Assembly: GCF_022965805.1 (NCBI RefSeq)
Contig: NC_133108.1
Location: 25,945,545-26,009,544, forward strand
Length of the DNA: 64,000 nucleotides
Reading direction: 5' to 3'
Origin: Primulina eburnea
Taxonomy: Eukaryota > Streptophyta > Magnoliopsida > Lamiales > Gesneriaceae
The notes under the pieces: model-generated
Database searches by the model: none
The model's input: the letters and a program-made list of their open reading frames with translations, nothing else
Told to the model about the DNA's origin: nothing
Shown here: positions 36,273 to 48,030 of the stretch, in pieces
Layout: each line of letters starts with the position of its first letter
How positions within the stretch are numbered: position 1 is the stretch's first letter
Program-made: the position numbers and the translations under genes

Positions 36273-38293
36273 TGTAAGGTCCGAGATTATAGAAATGATA
36301 TTATTTTAAACCGAAATTATTGAATTAGAGAATTATGGAGTGTTGAATTATATTCCAAGATGTTTGCAATTATTTAGGATTGAAATGGAATTAATTAGGA
36401 TTGAATTGAATTTAAAAAAATTGTGCGGGGGCCATTTTGCAATTAGTGAAAAGTTGAGGGACTAAAATGCAAATATGGAAAATTGAGTGGGACACTTGTC
36501 TTGGTCATCCTTGAACGTGACATGTTTCCTTAAAAAAAATTCAGAATTGCATGAGAAAGAAACGAAAGCTCCATAGAAATCCCTCAAGCTTTTATTTTCT
36601 TTAAAATTGCGATTAAGCAAGATCCGTCTATCAGAATTTGAATTCGAACACAGTACCGTGCTCCTCTCGTCAACAGCTACAACTGGACGTAAGTCTTGTT
36701 ACGTTTTGACATATTTTGAAATTATGATATTGTCAGAATTGAATAGAAGTCATATATGCTGTTCTTGTGATATCAGACATTGTATAAACGAAACCGGATT
36801 GAAAAACGGACTGCGTATGAAATTTTTATGGATTTTCAGAGTTTATTCGAATGTAATTATACCGATTTGATATCAGAATTACGGTATTATCGATTATGTG
36901 ATATGGGTATTGATATCTGAATTATACTGTATCACTGGATATATTGATATTAGTCAGAGTTGAATCAGATGAGTTGTTAATTTGGTTGTACTGATATTGT
37001 ATTGCCGGTATTGCGGGACTGTACAGATTTGACATGAGACTTTGTATTGATATTGATTATGAGTTCTTGTATTATACTTGTGATGTTGAAATTGACGGGG
37101 TTACTGAGATTGTATTGTTATACCGTTGAAACATCAGTGGATTGATATTGATCAGACTCAAGAGTGATTGTGATTATATCGTGATATCGTCGATATGGAA
37201 TAGATTGTGTCTTGAGTCGATATTGATCAGATTATGTTTTGATTGTGTATTGATCAGAACAGGCTTTGAATTAAGCGGTATTTTGACACGGTCTATTCGA
37301 TATTGTTATTTCAGATTGATATGGACAGATTTGAATTTTGGACTTCGTCCTCGTCAGACCGAGAAGATAAAGGTATAAGTCAATGTGGTATTGGGAGATC
37401 GACTTGAGTCGGATTAGACTTGAGTTTCCCTAAATCACATACTTTACTTTATTGCATTGATATTTGCATTGATTTGACTGATGTACTTGTTTTCTTGAAT
37501 TATAGATAGCAGGTATCAGATGAGTAATCTTGTGACAGAAGTTCCTGATAGTGGTGGAATCGCCACGGGAACATTGCACGATGTCTCAAGATAATGATAT
37601 TAGCGATAAAGCTACAGTCCATGACGGATAGGTCAGGACACCGGATGTTGGTTATATCGAGTAAATAGGATTGGAATTCTTCTATTACGGAATTCGATAT
37701 AGGAACATCATATTTGGTTATATCGAGTAATAGGAACAGAGTTCCTTCTATTACGGAATTCGATATAGGAATACCACATTTGGAAACCGGGATCCCTAGA
37801 CTAGGATTGAGTCTAGTCTGAATTGTAGAGTTACGAGCATTGTCGACAGTCTATGATTGTTTATGTTTCAGATTTTGATACATATATTTAATACCTGATT
37901 ACATGATGTATATTTGTTTATATGATTGCATGTTTCGTTGATTTATACTGGGATTATATTCTCACCGGAATTATCCGGCTGTTGTCTTGTCTGTATGTGT
38001 ACATGACAACAGGTGGGGCAGGATCATGGTCCAGAAGATTAGGAGAGATCGTGATAGAGTGGAGACTTCGGACTTGGATGTATATAGAGTTTCGACACTT
38101 GATATTTAGATGTTGAACTTTAGTTTTAATGAATTGTAGACGGTACAGGACTTGTACTTTATTATATACTAAGTTGTATATTAGTTTGATGTGTCTACGT
38201 TCCGCATTTTAAAAAAAAAATCAGACCCTGTTTATTATTGATTAATTAGTCCCAATGATGATTAAGAAGATGATTAGCGTCCGGGTCCCCACA
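36273..38293 (+). mobile_element. Solo LTR Z, TSD CATGT
   Basis: 2021 bp, TGTAAGGTCCGAGATTATAG to GTCCGGGTCCCCACA, flanked by CATGT at 36268-36272 and 38294-38298. Inserted in solo LTR D. Its 5' part is distinct (AT-rich, no GC array); its 3' part is like Y, with two palindromic modules at 37650-37773 and the CCGGAATTATCCGG hairpin at 37965-37978. Confidence 0.93.
37650..37773 (+). repeat. Two palindromic modules in solo LTR Z
   Basis: GGTTATATCGAGTAA paired with TTACGGAATTCGATATA, twice. Same module type as the three in the Y LTR. Confidence 0.75.
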
Positions 38294-38754
38294 CATGTTG
38301 ATTTACAGTTTTCTATCATTCATGTTTGTTGAATTGCTACATGTTAATGATAACTGATATATGCTTTTGTATATGTTTCTATATAATTGCATGTTTACAT
38401 TGTTTATACTGGGATGTATTTCTCACCGGAGTTATCCAGCTGTTGTCTTGTTTTGTATGTGTGCATGAAAACATGTGGGGCTGGATCAGGGTCAAGAAGA
38501 GGATGAGAGAAGATTAGATAGCGTGGAGATCCGGGCTTCGAAGCAACATAGGATTCAGCATTGATATATAGTTGAACCTAGTTGAATTCTTGTAGATAAC
38601 ACAAGATTTGTATGTTCATGTCTAATATGTAATTTGAGTAAATTACATTACGTTTCCGCTTTATATTTTAAAAAAAAATTTAGACCGTGTTTTTATAATT
38701 GATTAAGTAGTCCCAATGATGATTAAGATCATGATTAGCGTCCGGGTCCCCACA

Positions 38755-39039
38755 AGAGCATAGATCCTTTAGATTGAGATAAGAGAATGAGCGGTGTAGA
38801 TTGAATTTTCTTTCCTTGCATGTGATTGCTAGCATGAGAATTATTTTAATGTTGACTTACATTGTGTGTGCTAACATGATTTATTGCTTTCCCTATTACA
38901 TGTTGTTTGTTATCTGAGTTGACTACAGCATGTAATCATCAAGACTGAATCAGAACCGAGTCTGAATCAGAGGTATATGATCAGAGGAGGGCTGAGACAG
39001 ATTATATAGATTGTGTATTAATTTGTTTGATATTCAGAT
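38755..39039 (+). other. C1 leader upstream of gag
   Basis: Non-coding. It begins with the duplicated AGAGC, then GAGCGGTGTAGATTG and TGCTAGCATG as in the leaders of A, Y and C2. A TGA lies four codons before the position equivalent to the gag start, so there is no upstream in-frame start. Confidence 0.75.
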
Positions 39040-39708
39040 ATACCGCCTCGGAGAATTCCAGAGAGGGATAGTACTTCGTTTGAACAGATAGATGTATCAG
39101 AAACTCAGATAGAAGTAAAGATGGCAGAATTTCAGTTATTTCAGCCACCGATTCTGAGTGGTTTCGAGACATCCGAAGATTGTCAGAACTGGTTTGATGA
39201 TATAGAAATATTATTTGATTTACTTGAATGTACAGATGAACAGAGAGTTAAATTGGTATTCCACCAGTTACGAGAGGCTTCCAGAAGTTGGTGGATTACA
39301 ATCAAAGGAGTATTAGCACAACGTGGTACTGTGATCACGTGGGAAGTCTTCAGAATTGAATTCTATCAAAGATTTTTCTCTGTTTCCTACCAGGAGGACA
39401 AAAGAGCAGAATTTGAGAGTTTAAGACAACGCCCATTGAATATTGATGAATATACCACCAAATTCTCTACTTTACTGAGTTTTGTTCATCATTTAACTGG
39501 AAATGATGAAGATATAGTAAATCAGTTCATCAGAGGGTTGAATTCGGAGGTAGTTGCATTAATGAATCTGCAGCGACCTTACCATTTTGCTGATATCTTG
39601 AGTAGAGCGAAGAGAGCTGAGGCGAGTCTGATTAGACAGCTAGGGAGGTTGTGTGTGAAGCAACCCCAGACACAACAATCCCCTCTCAGATTTGATCGTG
39701 GTAGTACG
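39040..39708 (+). pseudogene. C1 gag fragment, start codon lost, 3' end cut by element B1
   Basis: 223 codons homologous to element A gag from its first residues (PPRRIPERD). The start codon position reads ATA, not ATG, exactly as in C2. The first usable Met is at 39121 (AEFQLFQPP). The gag core motifs SWW and EFYQRFF are present, and the fragment ends before the zinc knuckle because the B1 LTR begins at 39709. Apart from the missing start it has no stop, which suggests it was inactivated at the start before it decayed elsewhere. Confidence 0.88.
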
Positions 39709-41328
39709 TGTGACACCTTGACCCGTTACAATTAAAATACAGCGGAATTTAAAATTTTCTTACAAATGGAAGGAGTTTCAAAATACATTTCCAAATATCA
39801 TCAAAAGTATCAACATGATCAACTAAATGATACATCAAAATACAAAACATCATTTTAATGATCATGTACAAAATATTGTTTGCAAAACAAACTACTTCCT
39901 TCCAATCATCGTATGCATATGACCCCAATCCACAGTCAAAATCCTGGCCCGTCGCTCTTATCTGCATCACATGAAAATAACTGAAATGAGTATAAAACTC
40001 AGCAAGTGGAACTCTTACATAACAATGAACATATCATACTCTGTAAAACATAGCATTGAAATCATTAAATACCATCAACTCTGAAACATGAATATCATAG
40101 CAATATCAATAACAATGAGATGGTATTTCTCTTTACTCTGGTTGGATTGATATCAATAGTAACTCTGTCTGTGGTGCTCGTATCCCAATCGATATAAACC
40201 GATAACTCTGAGGGATATAAGCCTATGGTCGTTGATCAACTAATTGCATGCAATCTCTGACTATATATCTATCAATCCAATAAAGCATTTGAAACTCTCT
40301 CTTGGCATTAATCAATCACTTTGAAGTCTATACTCTTTGTATTCCCTTTTTAATACAATTGAGACATACAATGTCTCCAATATATATACAATTGAATCAA
40401 TACATAGTTATGAAGCCAATGAAGAGAATAACACAATAAAACCTTTGAAACACAATACATATACTATCATGTGAGCACAAGGGATGAAATTCCACTTACA
40501 AACCACAATAACACCTTGAATCTAACTCTTGGTACACCACCTACAACAATAATCCATAAATAACACCAACATCAACTCAATATCCAAGAATCCAAGTCAA
40601 ATAATCCATTAAACCAACAAATACATCAAACCCATAACATCTCTTCTCCAAAACCAAGAGATAACACAACCAAAAGCTTACCTTAGCTTCCTAGCACCAA
40701 GGAGAACTTCAATCTCTACTCGAAAATCCAACTAGAAGCTTGGATTGAAGATAGGAAATGAAAGAAATGGAGGACCCTTGGTTCTAGAGAGAAAAACGAG
40801 ATTGAGAGGAAAGGGAAAGGTGAAAATGAAGTCAACTCATCCAAAAAGGTACTAAATATCTCGCCCATACCTCAGTAATGCATGAGCGCGGGTGCGCTCA
40901 AACAAGCATCGCGGGTGCGCCATGCTCATGGCAAAACCACCAAATTCTGAAACACTACGACCGTGGGTGCGGCGCTGCACACAACGCGGGTGCGGTCTCT
41001 ACTGCGGGTGCGGTCTCAACACCACCGCGGGTGCGGTGATGCCACGGCCCTCCAACAACAAAATTATGAAAAGTACACCGCGGGGGCACTCCTACTATGA
41101 GCGCGGGTGCACTCTGGTCACGGCCAAGAGACAAAACAATGCAACCAAAATCGATCCGAAACGCTGAAACGAACAACCAACAACAACTACACCTTAAGAC
41201 AATAATAACCAACAATACTATGGCCCATAATCACAACTCTAATCATCACAACTAAACCCAAGCGTAATCAATAAATCTATAACATACGAAAACTTAAACC
41301 GTACCGTACACCGGGCTCGGCTATTACA
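39709..41328 (-). repeat. B1 3' LTR
   Basis: 1620 bp, + strand TGTGACACCTTGACCCG... to ...CTCGGCTATTACA. Homologous to 46362-47990 and to 52575-53631 of B2. It has a GC-rich motif array at 40884-41114 and no coding capacity. Confidence 0.93.
40884..41114 (-). promoter_or_regulatory. ACCGCGGGTGCGG motif array in B1 U3
   Basis: About eight or nine copies with variation (for example GAGCGCGGGTGCGCTC first and GAGCGCGGGTGCACTC last). It has the same motif and relative orientation as the C-family array, although the rest of the LTR shows no similarity that I can see. Confidence 0.75.
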
Positions 41329-41368
41329 ATCTCCTCTCCTTAAAGGAATTTCGTCCTCGAAATTGACG

Positions 41369-43272
41369 TCACTGCACGAACAACTCAGGATACTTCTCTC
41401 TCATCTCATCCTCTGGTTCCCACGTAGCCTCTTCGATCAAATGGTTCCTCCAAAGAACTTTAACGATGCCGATCTCTTTGTTTCTCAAAATTTTAACTTT
41501 GCGACCAATAAACCTGTCCAAGATCTCAAAGGGACCAATAAACCTCGGACTCAACTTACCCTTCTTGCCAAATCGCATCACACCCTTGAGAGCTGCAATC
41601 TTCAAGAACACATGGTCGCCAACCTCAAACTGCAACGGTCTGCGACGAACATCCGCATAGCTCTTCTGTCTCGACTGCGCAGTCTTCATCCTCTCACGGA
41701 TAACAGCAACAACATCGGCTGTCTGTTGGACCAACTCTGGTCCCAACATCTTCCTCTCATCAACCTCATCCCAATACAAGGGGGATCTACACTTCCTGCC
41801 ATAAAGTGCTTCATACGGTGCCATGCCAATCGTCGCCTGGTAACTGTTATTGTACGTGAACTCAACAAAAGGCAACTTAGAATCCCAGCTACCAGAATAA
41901 TCAATAGTACAAGCTCTGTGCATATCCTCTAGAATCTGAATGACTCTCTCTGATTGACCGTCGCTCTGAGTGTGATAAGCTGTACTGAATGCTAACCACG
42001 AACCCATAGCTCTGTGCAAACTATTCCAAAACTCTGAGGTAAATCTAGGGTCACGATCAGACACAATCAACACAGGGACACCGTGAAGTCTAACAATCTC
42101 TGCTATATAATCCTCGGCATACTGGTTCATGGAATACGTCGTCTTGACTGGAAGAAAGTGCGCTGACTTGGTCAATCGATCAACAATAACCCAAATGGAA
42201 TTGAAACCTTTCTGCGTCTTGGGAAGACCAGTCACGAAATCCATCGTAATATGCTCCCACTTCCACTGAGTAATCGGCAAAGATAGCAATGTCCCAGCAG
42301 GTCTCTGGTGCTCAATCTTCACCTGCTGACAAGTTAGGCACTGAGAGATAAATACGGCATTATCTTTCTTCATACCTGGCCACCAGTAAAGTCGACGAAG
42401 ATCCTGATACATCTTGGTGCTGCCTGGATGTATCGAATATGGCGCGGTATGAGCCTCTGTCAAGACGTCTCGCCGAATATCATCACCAACGGGAACACAA
42501 ATACGGCCTCTGAAAGTCACCAAACCATCACCATTCAACGCAAACTCTGAGTTACCTCTCTCCTCAGCTCTAGCTCTCAACTCTGACAACTGAACATCAT
42601 CAGTCTGCTCTCTACGGATCCTGTCCGTCAATGTAGCCCGAATAACCAACACTGAAAAGCGAGCAATGGTCCCCGGAACTACCAAAGAAATCTCCTCTCT
42701 CTGCAAGTCCAACAACAGCGGTCTCTGAATCAAAGAACTCAAAGAAGAACTTGACTTACGGCTCAAAGCGTCTGCCACAACATTCGCCTTCCCTGGGTGG
42801 TAACTGATCGTCACATCATAGTCTTTGACAAGCTCTAACCACCGCCTCTGTCGCATATTGAGCTCTTTCTGGGAAAACAGATACTTCAAACTCTTGTGGT
42901 CTGTGAAAATTTCACACTTTTCGCCATACAAATAATGTCTCCAAATCTTCAGGGTGAAAACCACAGCTGCCAGCTCCAAATCGTGCGTCGGATAATTATT
43001 CTCATAATCTTTCAACTGGCGAGAAGCATAGGCGATAACCTTACCTCGCTGCATCAGCACTGCACCAAGGCCTTTCTTCGACGCATCGGTATACACAACG
43101 AAATCCTCTGAACCACATGGCAATGAAAGAACAGGAGCTGTCGTCAATCTATCCTTCAGCTCTTGGAATGAACTTTGGCAATCAATGGACCACTCGAACT
43201 TCACAGTCTTCCTCGCCAAATTGGTTAATGGCAGGGCAATCTTGGAGAAATCTGAAATGAAGCGACGATAAT
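41369..43272 (-). pseudogene. B1 pol, 3' part: RNase H, integrase, chromodomain
   Basis: An open frame of 616 codons from an internal Met at 43219; the coding sequence runs upstream to 43272, where C2 is inserted. RNase H shows [19 protein letters not shown] and HHCC-preceding [14 protein letters not shown]. Integrase shows the zinc-binding H/H ([10 protein letters not shown]) and C/C (CLTC), first Asp in ITMDF, second in VSDRD, Glu in SDGQSE. The chromodomain ends EKYPELFVQ. Against B2, an in-frame block of about 60 residues between the GPF module and the chromodomain is missing, with the word CCAATAAACCT repeated on both sides, so it looks like a deletion or template switch. No stop interrupts this part. 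Confidence 0.9.
43268..43272. repeat. Target-site duplication ATAAT, left copy (element C2)
   Basis: ATAAT precedes the TG of the C2 left LTR and recurs at 57689-57693 after its right LTR. The undisturbed pol sequence of B2 has ATAAT once here. Confidence 0.95.
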
Positions 43273-45475
43273 TGTGGGGACCCGGACGCTGATCTTTTCT
43301 TAATTATCTTTGGGATTTAATTATCAATTCAGATAAAACATGGTCTAAAAATTTTTCTTTTTAAAATACAAGTGCGGAAGGTAATGGCATCTATGTAATA
43401 TACATATCTGTATAAAACTACGTTTCAGTACCAAAATACAATAATGTACAATAGTCTCTCAATTAATCTAAGGTTCGACTACTAAAGTTCAAGTAATAAA
43501 ACCTATCTATATCCAAGTCCGGAATCACCACGCTAAACTCGTCTTCTCTCATCATCTTCTCGACCCCGATCTTGCCCCACCTGTTGTCATGCACACATAC
43601 AAAACAAGACAACAGCCGGATACTCCGGTGAGAATAAATCCCAGTATAAAACATCGTAAGCATGTATAGAAACAATCTAAATCATAAAACATGCTATCAT
43701 GAACACATTCAAAAGTAATAGATTTCATAATCTATAAAATCAAATCAAAATAAGCATGCAACTCAATTCAGATAAACATGCAGTTTAATCAAATCATAAA
43801 CACATGCTATCATGACTGAAAGCAATAAAGATGGGTTTCATAGTCTATGATACCACATCCATAAGCACATTCAGTTCTAGTCAAATCATGTCTAGACTCG
43901 ACTCAACTATACCTCTAGGGATCCCGTTGTGAATAAGACGATCTATCACCTACTCTCCAATCGGGGTGACGGTACGTCTTATTCCTAGACTTCGGTCTGA
44001 TCTATATCCACATCTACAATAGGAGAGTGAATCTTCCCCTAAGCCGTGGTACCACCGAACGTCTAGAAGTTTGACTGTTTCTGTCAGACTCTCCTATCTT
44101 AGATGCAATGCATATAAATCTATAAACATAGTAGCACCATATCAGCATATAAAAAAAGCAGATTCATATCAGAATATAACAATAATCTAGTATGTGATTT
44201 TTGTTGGGAAACTCAAATAAGATCTTATTTGAGTTATATCTTCCCGTATGTCACATGAATTATACCTTTGTCGTCCCGGTCTGACGAAGACGATGATCTG
44301 TATTCAAATCTGTCCATATCAATCTGAAATGACAATATCGAATACGGTGTGTCAGTGAATAATTCAATACACAATCTGTTCTGATCAATATTCAAATCAG
44401 TATACAATCTGATCAATATCTGAATAAGATACAATCTAAGTCATGTCATCGATATCACAATACAGTCTACATAATTTTTGAGTCTGATCAATCTCAATCA
44501 ATACCGAATCTGATCAATATAACTCAACTGATGTTTAAACGGCATAACAACTCGATACCCCGTTAGTCTAAACATCACAGATATAATACCAGAACTCATA
44601 ATCAATACTGACATAACTCCTAATCTCAACGATAACACAAATCTGATATCGAATCTATGTCAATATCTTTCGAAAATCATAACAAATACAAAAGCAATCT
44701 GTTCTTCAATCTGACTTCAATTCTATAATATCTACTGTAGCAGAAACACCATAGCTGTATCATATTCAATTCTAGCAACATCATAATTTAAAAACATCTC
44801 AAAACGTAACAAAACTTACGTCCTTTTGTAGCTCGTAGCTAAAGGAACTCAGAACTGCAGTCGGATTCAAATTCTGCTAAACGGTTCTTGCACAATCGAA
44901 ATCTAAAGGCGTAAGAACTTTAGGGAGTATTTCTCGTGCCTTGTTGCTGAGTTATCTGAAGAAATAACGTGTCAAGCCCTTATATATATATTGCATGCAA
45001 CTCTGGCAACGTGGCTTCATTATTCAAGCTCCACGCATGACCGCGGGTGCGGTCATGACATGCACCGCGGGTGCGGTCGTGCAATGCCTATCCTGGCATT
45101 TCTCGAAAGCTCAGACCGCGGGTGCGGTCCTTCCAATACCGCGGGTGCGGTGTCGTCACCGCGGGTGCGCTCTGACTAGCACCGCGGGTGCGGTCTTGCC
45201 ATTTCCAAAAACACCAACTTTCTGTCACTCAACCGCGGGTGCGGTCTTGTCTGGCACCGCGGGTGCGGTGTGGCTTCGGCCTTTCTTGCAAAAATCCATC
45301 ATTGCATGACCGCGGGTGCACTCCTGTTCTGAGCGCGGGTGCGATCTTGCAAACCCTATTTTCTCATGTCTTTTCTTCCTTCATTGCCTGTCATGCACTC
45401 CCATATCTTTCGAGTCTCATATTAATGAAGATTAATAATCTTGGTTTATCAATTCTATAATTCCTGGGCATTACA
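43273..45475 (-). repeat. C2 3' LTR
   Basis: 2203 bp, + strand TGTGGGGACCCGGACG... to ...CCTGGGCATTACA. TATA box at 44981-44990 and the hairpin CCGGATACTCCGG at 43616-43628. The termini match those of A, D, Y and Z. Small frames inside (for example 43463-43675 and 44991-45179) are fortuitous. Confidence 0.94.
45039..45346 (-). promoter_or_regulatory. ACCGCGGGTGCGGT motif array in the C2 3' LTR
   Basis: About ten copies, the first at 45039 and the last (GAGCGCGGGTGCGATC) at 45331-45346. It lies directly upstream (element sense) of TATATATATA at 44981-44990. Each motif contains the palindrome CCGCGG. Spacers are 7-40 bp and irregular. Confidence 0.8.
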
Positions 45476-45488
45476 TTTCTCCCCCTCT
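45476..45488 (-). other. Polypurine tract of C2
   Basis: Element sense AAGAGGGGGAGAAA or close to it, next to the 3' LTR, as in A and Y. Confidence 0.85.
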
Positions 45489-46361
45489 TAGATTTGAGTT
45501 CGTCCTCGAACTCATAACAATCAATTTAAAGATATCAGAAGAAATGCATAACAGAGTTTAAACCAGAACTCAAATATCTGATTCCGATCTGGAATAAGAA
45601 TTCACTAAGTATAATGTCATAATACTTTTCTAGTCCTTCTGACAGAATCAATCTTGCCATGTTGGTTATACAACATCCGTATAAACCAATCACAGTTCAT
45701 AACACACCAATGTCATTACTATCTGCTGTTATCAACTCAGTTTATCCCGATCAAGGACATATACCATCTTCAGCTTCAAGTACCAATCATCATCATCCGA
45801 CGTTGTTGTTTTTGGAAATATTACTATGAAATGGCATCATCATCCAATCATCATCATCAGACTTAAGATAGTAGGACATATTACTATCTTAAGTCTGTCC
45901 ATTCTGAACTATCTTCATCTTCCTTCTAATTTTCTTCAAAAGAAATCTGTAGTATTCACCGTATAATATCTTGTCTATAACTATCTCATTACCCATCTGA
46001 TAAGCTGATAGTTATTTTCACGCAGTGATAATAAGTCATATCAATTAGTGCTAACATCCAGCACTCTATAACTCTACCAAAATCTTCCAATATCTGGATA
46101 AAATATTCTGACAGTCTGTCAATCTGTGAAGAATCTAAAAGAAATCTCATGATATATTCTGTCACAAGTACAAAATCAATCAAAAATCATAATCTGATAA
46201 AGTCTACTTCTACATTCTAGTCACTCTAACTATGTTCTGACATCAATCTGTGTCATTTGGTTCTGTTTGTACATCATCTTGTACAAACTAATAGATATAG
46301 ATTGAGCAATCTGTCAATCATAATCATATTATATCACAATCTTGAAAATATTGGGATAATC
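45489..46361 (-). pseudogene. C2 pol remnant: decayed integrase
   Basis: No open frame of note. Similarity to element A integrase DNA is visible in patches: TCTGGATAAAATATTCTGACAG near 46092 against the region around the catalytic Glu, and CAATCTGTCAATCATAATC near 46304 against the region just after the first catalytic Asp. Many positions read T or A where element A has C or G, as expected for methyl-cytosine decay. Ends where the B2 LTR starts. Confidence 0.6.
45858..45897. other. Perfect 16-bp inverted repeat with 8-nt loop
   Basis: Arms CAGACTTAAGATAGTA (45858-45873) and its exact reverse complement (45882-45897). It sits in the decayed C2 interior in a region rich in CATCAT words. It has no visible counterpart in element A. 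Could be a cruciform or a footprint of a small foldback element. Confidence 0.8.
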
Positions 46362-47990
46362 TGTGACACCCTGACCCGTTACAATTAAAAATACAGCGGA
46401 ATTTAAAATTTTCTTGCAAATGGAAGGAGTTTCAAAATACATTTCCAAATATCATCAAAAGTATTAACATGATCAACTAAATGATACATCAAAGTACAAA
46501 ACATCATTTTAATGATCATGTACAAAACATTTCTTGCAAAACAAACTACTTCCTTCCAATCTTCGTATGCATATGACTCCCATCCACAGTCAACGTACTG
46601 GCCCGTCACTCTTATCTGCATCACATGAAAATAACTGAAATGAGTATAAAACTCAGCAAGTGGAACTCTTACATAGCAATGAACATATCATACTCTGTAA
46701 AACATAGCTTTGAAATCATTAAATACCACCAACTCTGCATCATGAATATCATAGCAATAGCAATAACAATGAGATGGTATTTCTCTTTACTCTGGTTGGA
46801 TTGATATCAATAGTAACTCTGTCTGTGGTGCTCGTATCCCAATCGATATAAACCGATAACTCTGAGAGATATAAGCCTATGGTCGTTGATCAACTAATTG
46901 CATGCAATCTCTAGCTATGTATCTATCAATCCAATAAAACATTTGAAACTCTCTCTTGGTATTTAATCAATAACTTTGAAGTCTATACTCTTTGTATTCC
47001 CTTTGAACAATTGAGACATCAAATGCCTCCAATATATATAACAATTGAATCAATACATACTATGGATCAAATAGAAGGGAATATCACAATAAAACCTTTG
47101 AAACACAATACATATACTATCATGTGAGCACAAGGGACGAAATTCCACTTACAAACCACAAGAACACCTCAATCTATGCTCTTGATACACCACCTACAAC
47201 AATAATCCATAAATAACACCAACATCAACTCCATATCCAAGAACTCAAGCCAATAAATCCATAAATCCAACAAATACATCAAACCTATAACATCTCTTCT
47301 CCAAAACCAAGAGATAACACAACCAAAAGCTTACCTTAGCTTCCTAAAACCAAGGAGAACTTCGATCTCTACTCGAAAATCGAACTAGAACCAAGAATCA
47401 AAGGTAGGAAATGAAAGAAATGGAGGAAAACCCTTGCTTGAAGAGAGAAAAACGAGATTGAGAGGAAAGAAGAAGGGAAAAGTGAAGTCAACTTATCCAA
47501 AAAGCTGCTAAATATCTCGCACATACCTCAATAATGCATGACCGCGGGTGCGCTCAAACAAGCACCGCGGGTGCGCTAAGCTCTCGGCAATCCACCAATT
47601 TCTGAAATACTCGGACCGCGGGTGCGGCGCTGCACACACCGTGGGTGCGGCGCTGCACACACCGCGGGTGCGGCCTCTACCGCGGGTGCGGTCTCAACAC
47701 CACCGCGGGTGCGGTGATGCCACGGCTCTCCAACTCTAAAATCATGAATAGTACACCGCGGGGGCACTTCTACTAGAGCGCGGGTGCACTCTGGTCACGG
47801 CAATGAACAACTTCCAAGCAACTAAAATCGATCCGAAACGTTGAAACGAACCATCAATACCAACTATCACCTCAAGATAATAATAACCAAACATACTATA
47901 GCCCATAAACACAACTCTAAACATCTAATCAAATAACCCAAATAAACATACAAACTTAAACCGTACCGTACACCGGGCTCGGCTATTACA
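46362..47990 (-). repeat. B2 3' LTR
   Basis: 1629 bp, + strand TGTGACACCCTGACCCG... to ...CTCGGCTATTACA. About 98% identical by eye to the surviving part of the 5' LTR at 52575-53631. GC-rich array at 47540-47791. Confidence 0.93.
47540..47791 (-). promoter_or_regulatory. ACCGCGGGTGCGG motif array in the B2 3' LTR
   Basis: About nine copies, including three in a row with GCACACACCG-type spacers (47615-47675) that look like a recent local duplication. It ends, on the right, with a GGGGGCACTT variant and GAGCGCGGGTGCACTC, the same closing pair seen in B1 and, slightly changed, in C2. Confidence 0.75.
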
Positions 47991-48003
47991 ATCTCCCCTC
48001 CTT
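47991..48003 (-). other. Polypurine tract of B2
   Basis: Element sense AAGGAGGGGAGAT immediately before the 3' LTR. B1 has the same site at about 41329-41342. Confidence 0.8.
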
Positions 48004-48030
48004 AAGGGAATTTCGTCCTCGAAATTGACG

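Larger units (their letters stand above)
35107..38754 (+). mobile_element. Solo LTR D (interrupted by solo LTR Z), TSD AGAGC
   Basis: Starts TGTAATGCCCGAGATTTAAT and ends GTCCGGGTCCCCACA. Flanked by AGAGC at 35102-35106 and 38755-38759. Without Z it is about 1.6 kb. No internal region is present, so it is the product of LTR-LTR recombination. The part from 35560 on resembles the Y LTR (AATCCGCCCGTC, CATAGGCTACAACTGGAC), while its U3 has GC-rich hairpins like those of family A. Confidence 0.92.
30296..39708 (+). mobile_element. Element C1: defective Ty3/gypsy element, + strand, itself split three times
   Basis: Parts in order: 5' LTR first half 30296-31280, [element Y 31281-33886], LTR second half 33887-35089, primer-binding site 35095-35106, [solo LTR D 35107-38754], leader 38755-39039, gag 39040-39708, then cut by element B1. 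The LTR halves align to the ends of the uninterrupted C-family LTR at 43273-45475 (985 + 1203 = 2188 bp against 2203). The left flank is AAAGT of a Sat364 unit (30291-30295). The rest of the element lies beyond B1, outside the window. Confidence 0.9.

Noticed and set aside
41363..41932. + strand 189-codon frame (and 48442-48783, 51428-52051, 50740-51075)
   Set aside because: Antisense shadows of B1 and B2 pol or gag with no domain of their own.
44991..45309. Arg/Gly/Cys-rich small proteins (also 40892-41167, 47548-47739, 57203-57522)
   Set aside because: They are translations of the GC-rich LTR motif array and differ between copies.
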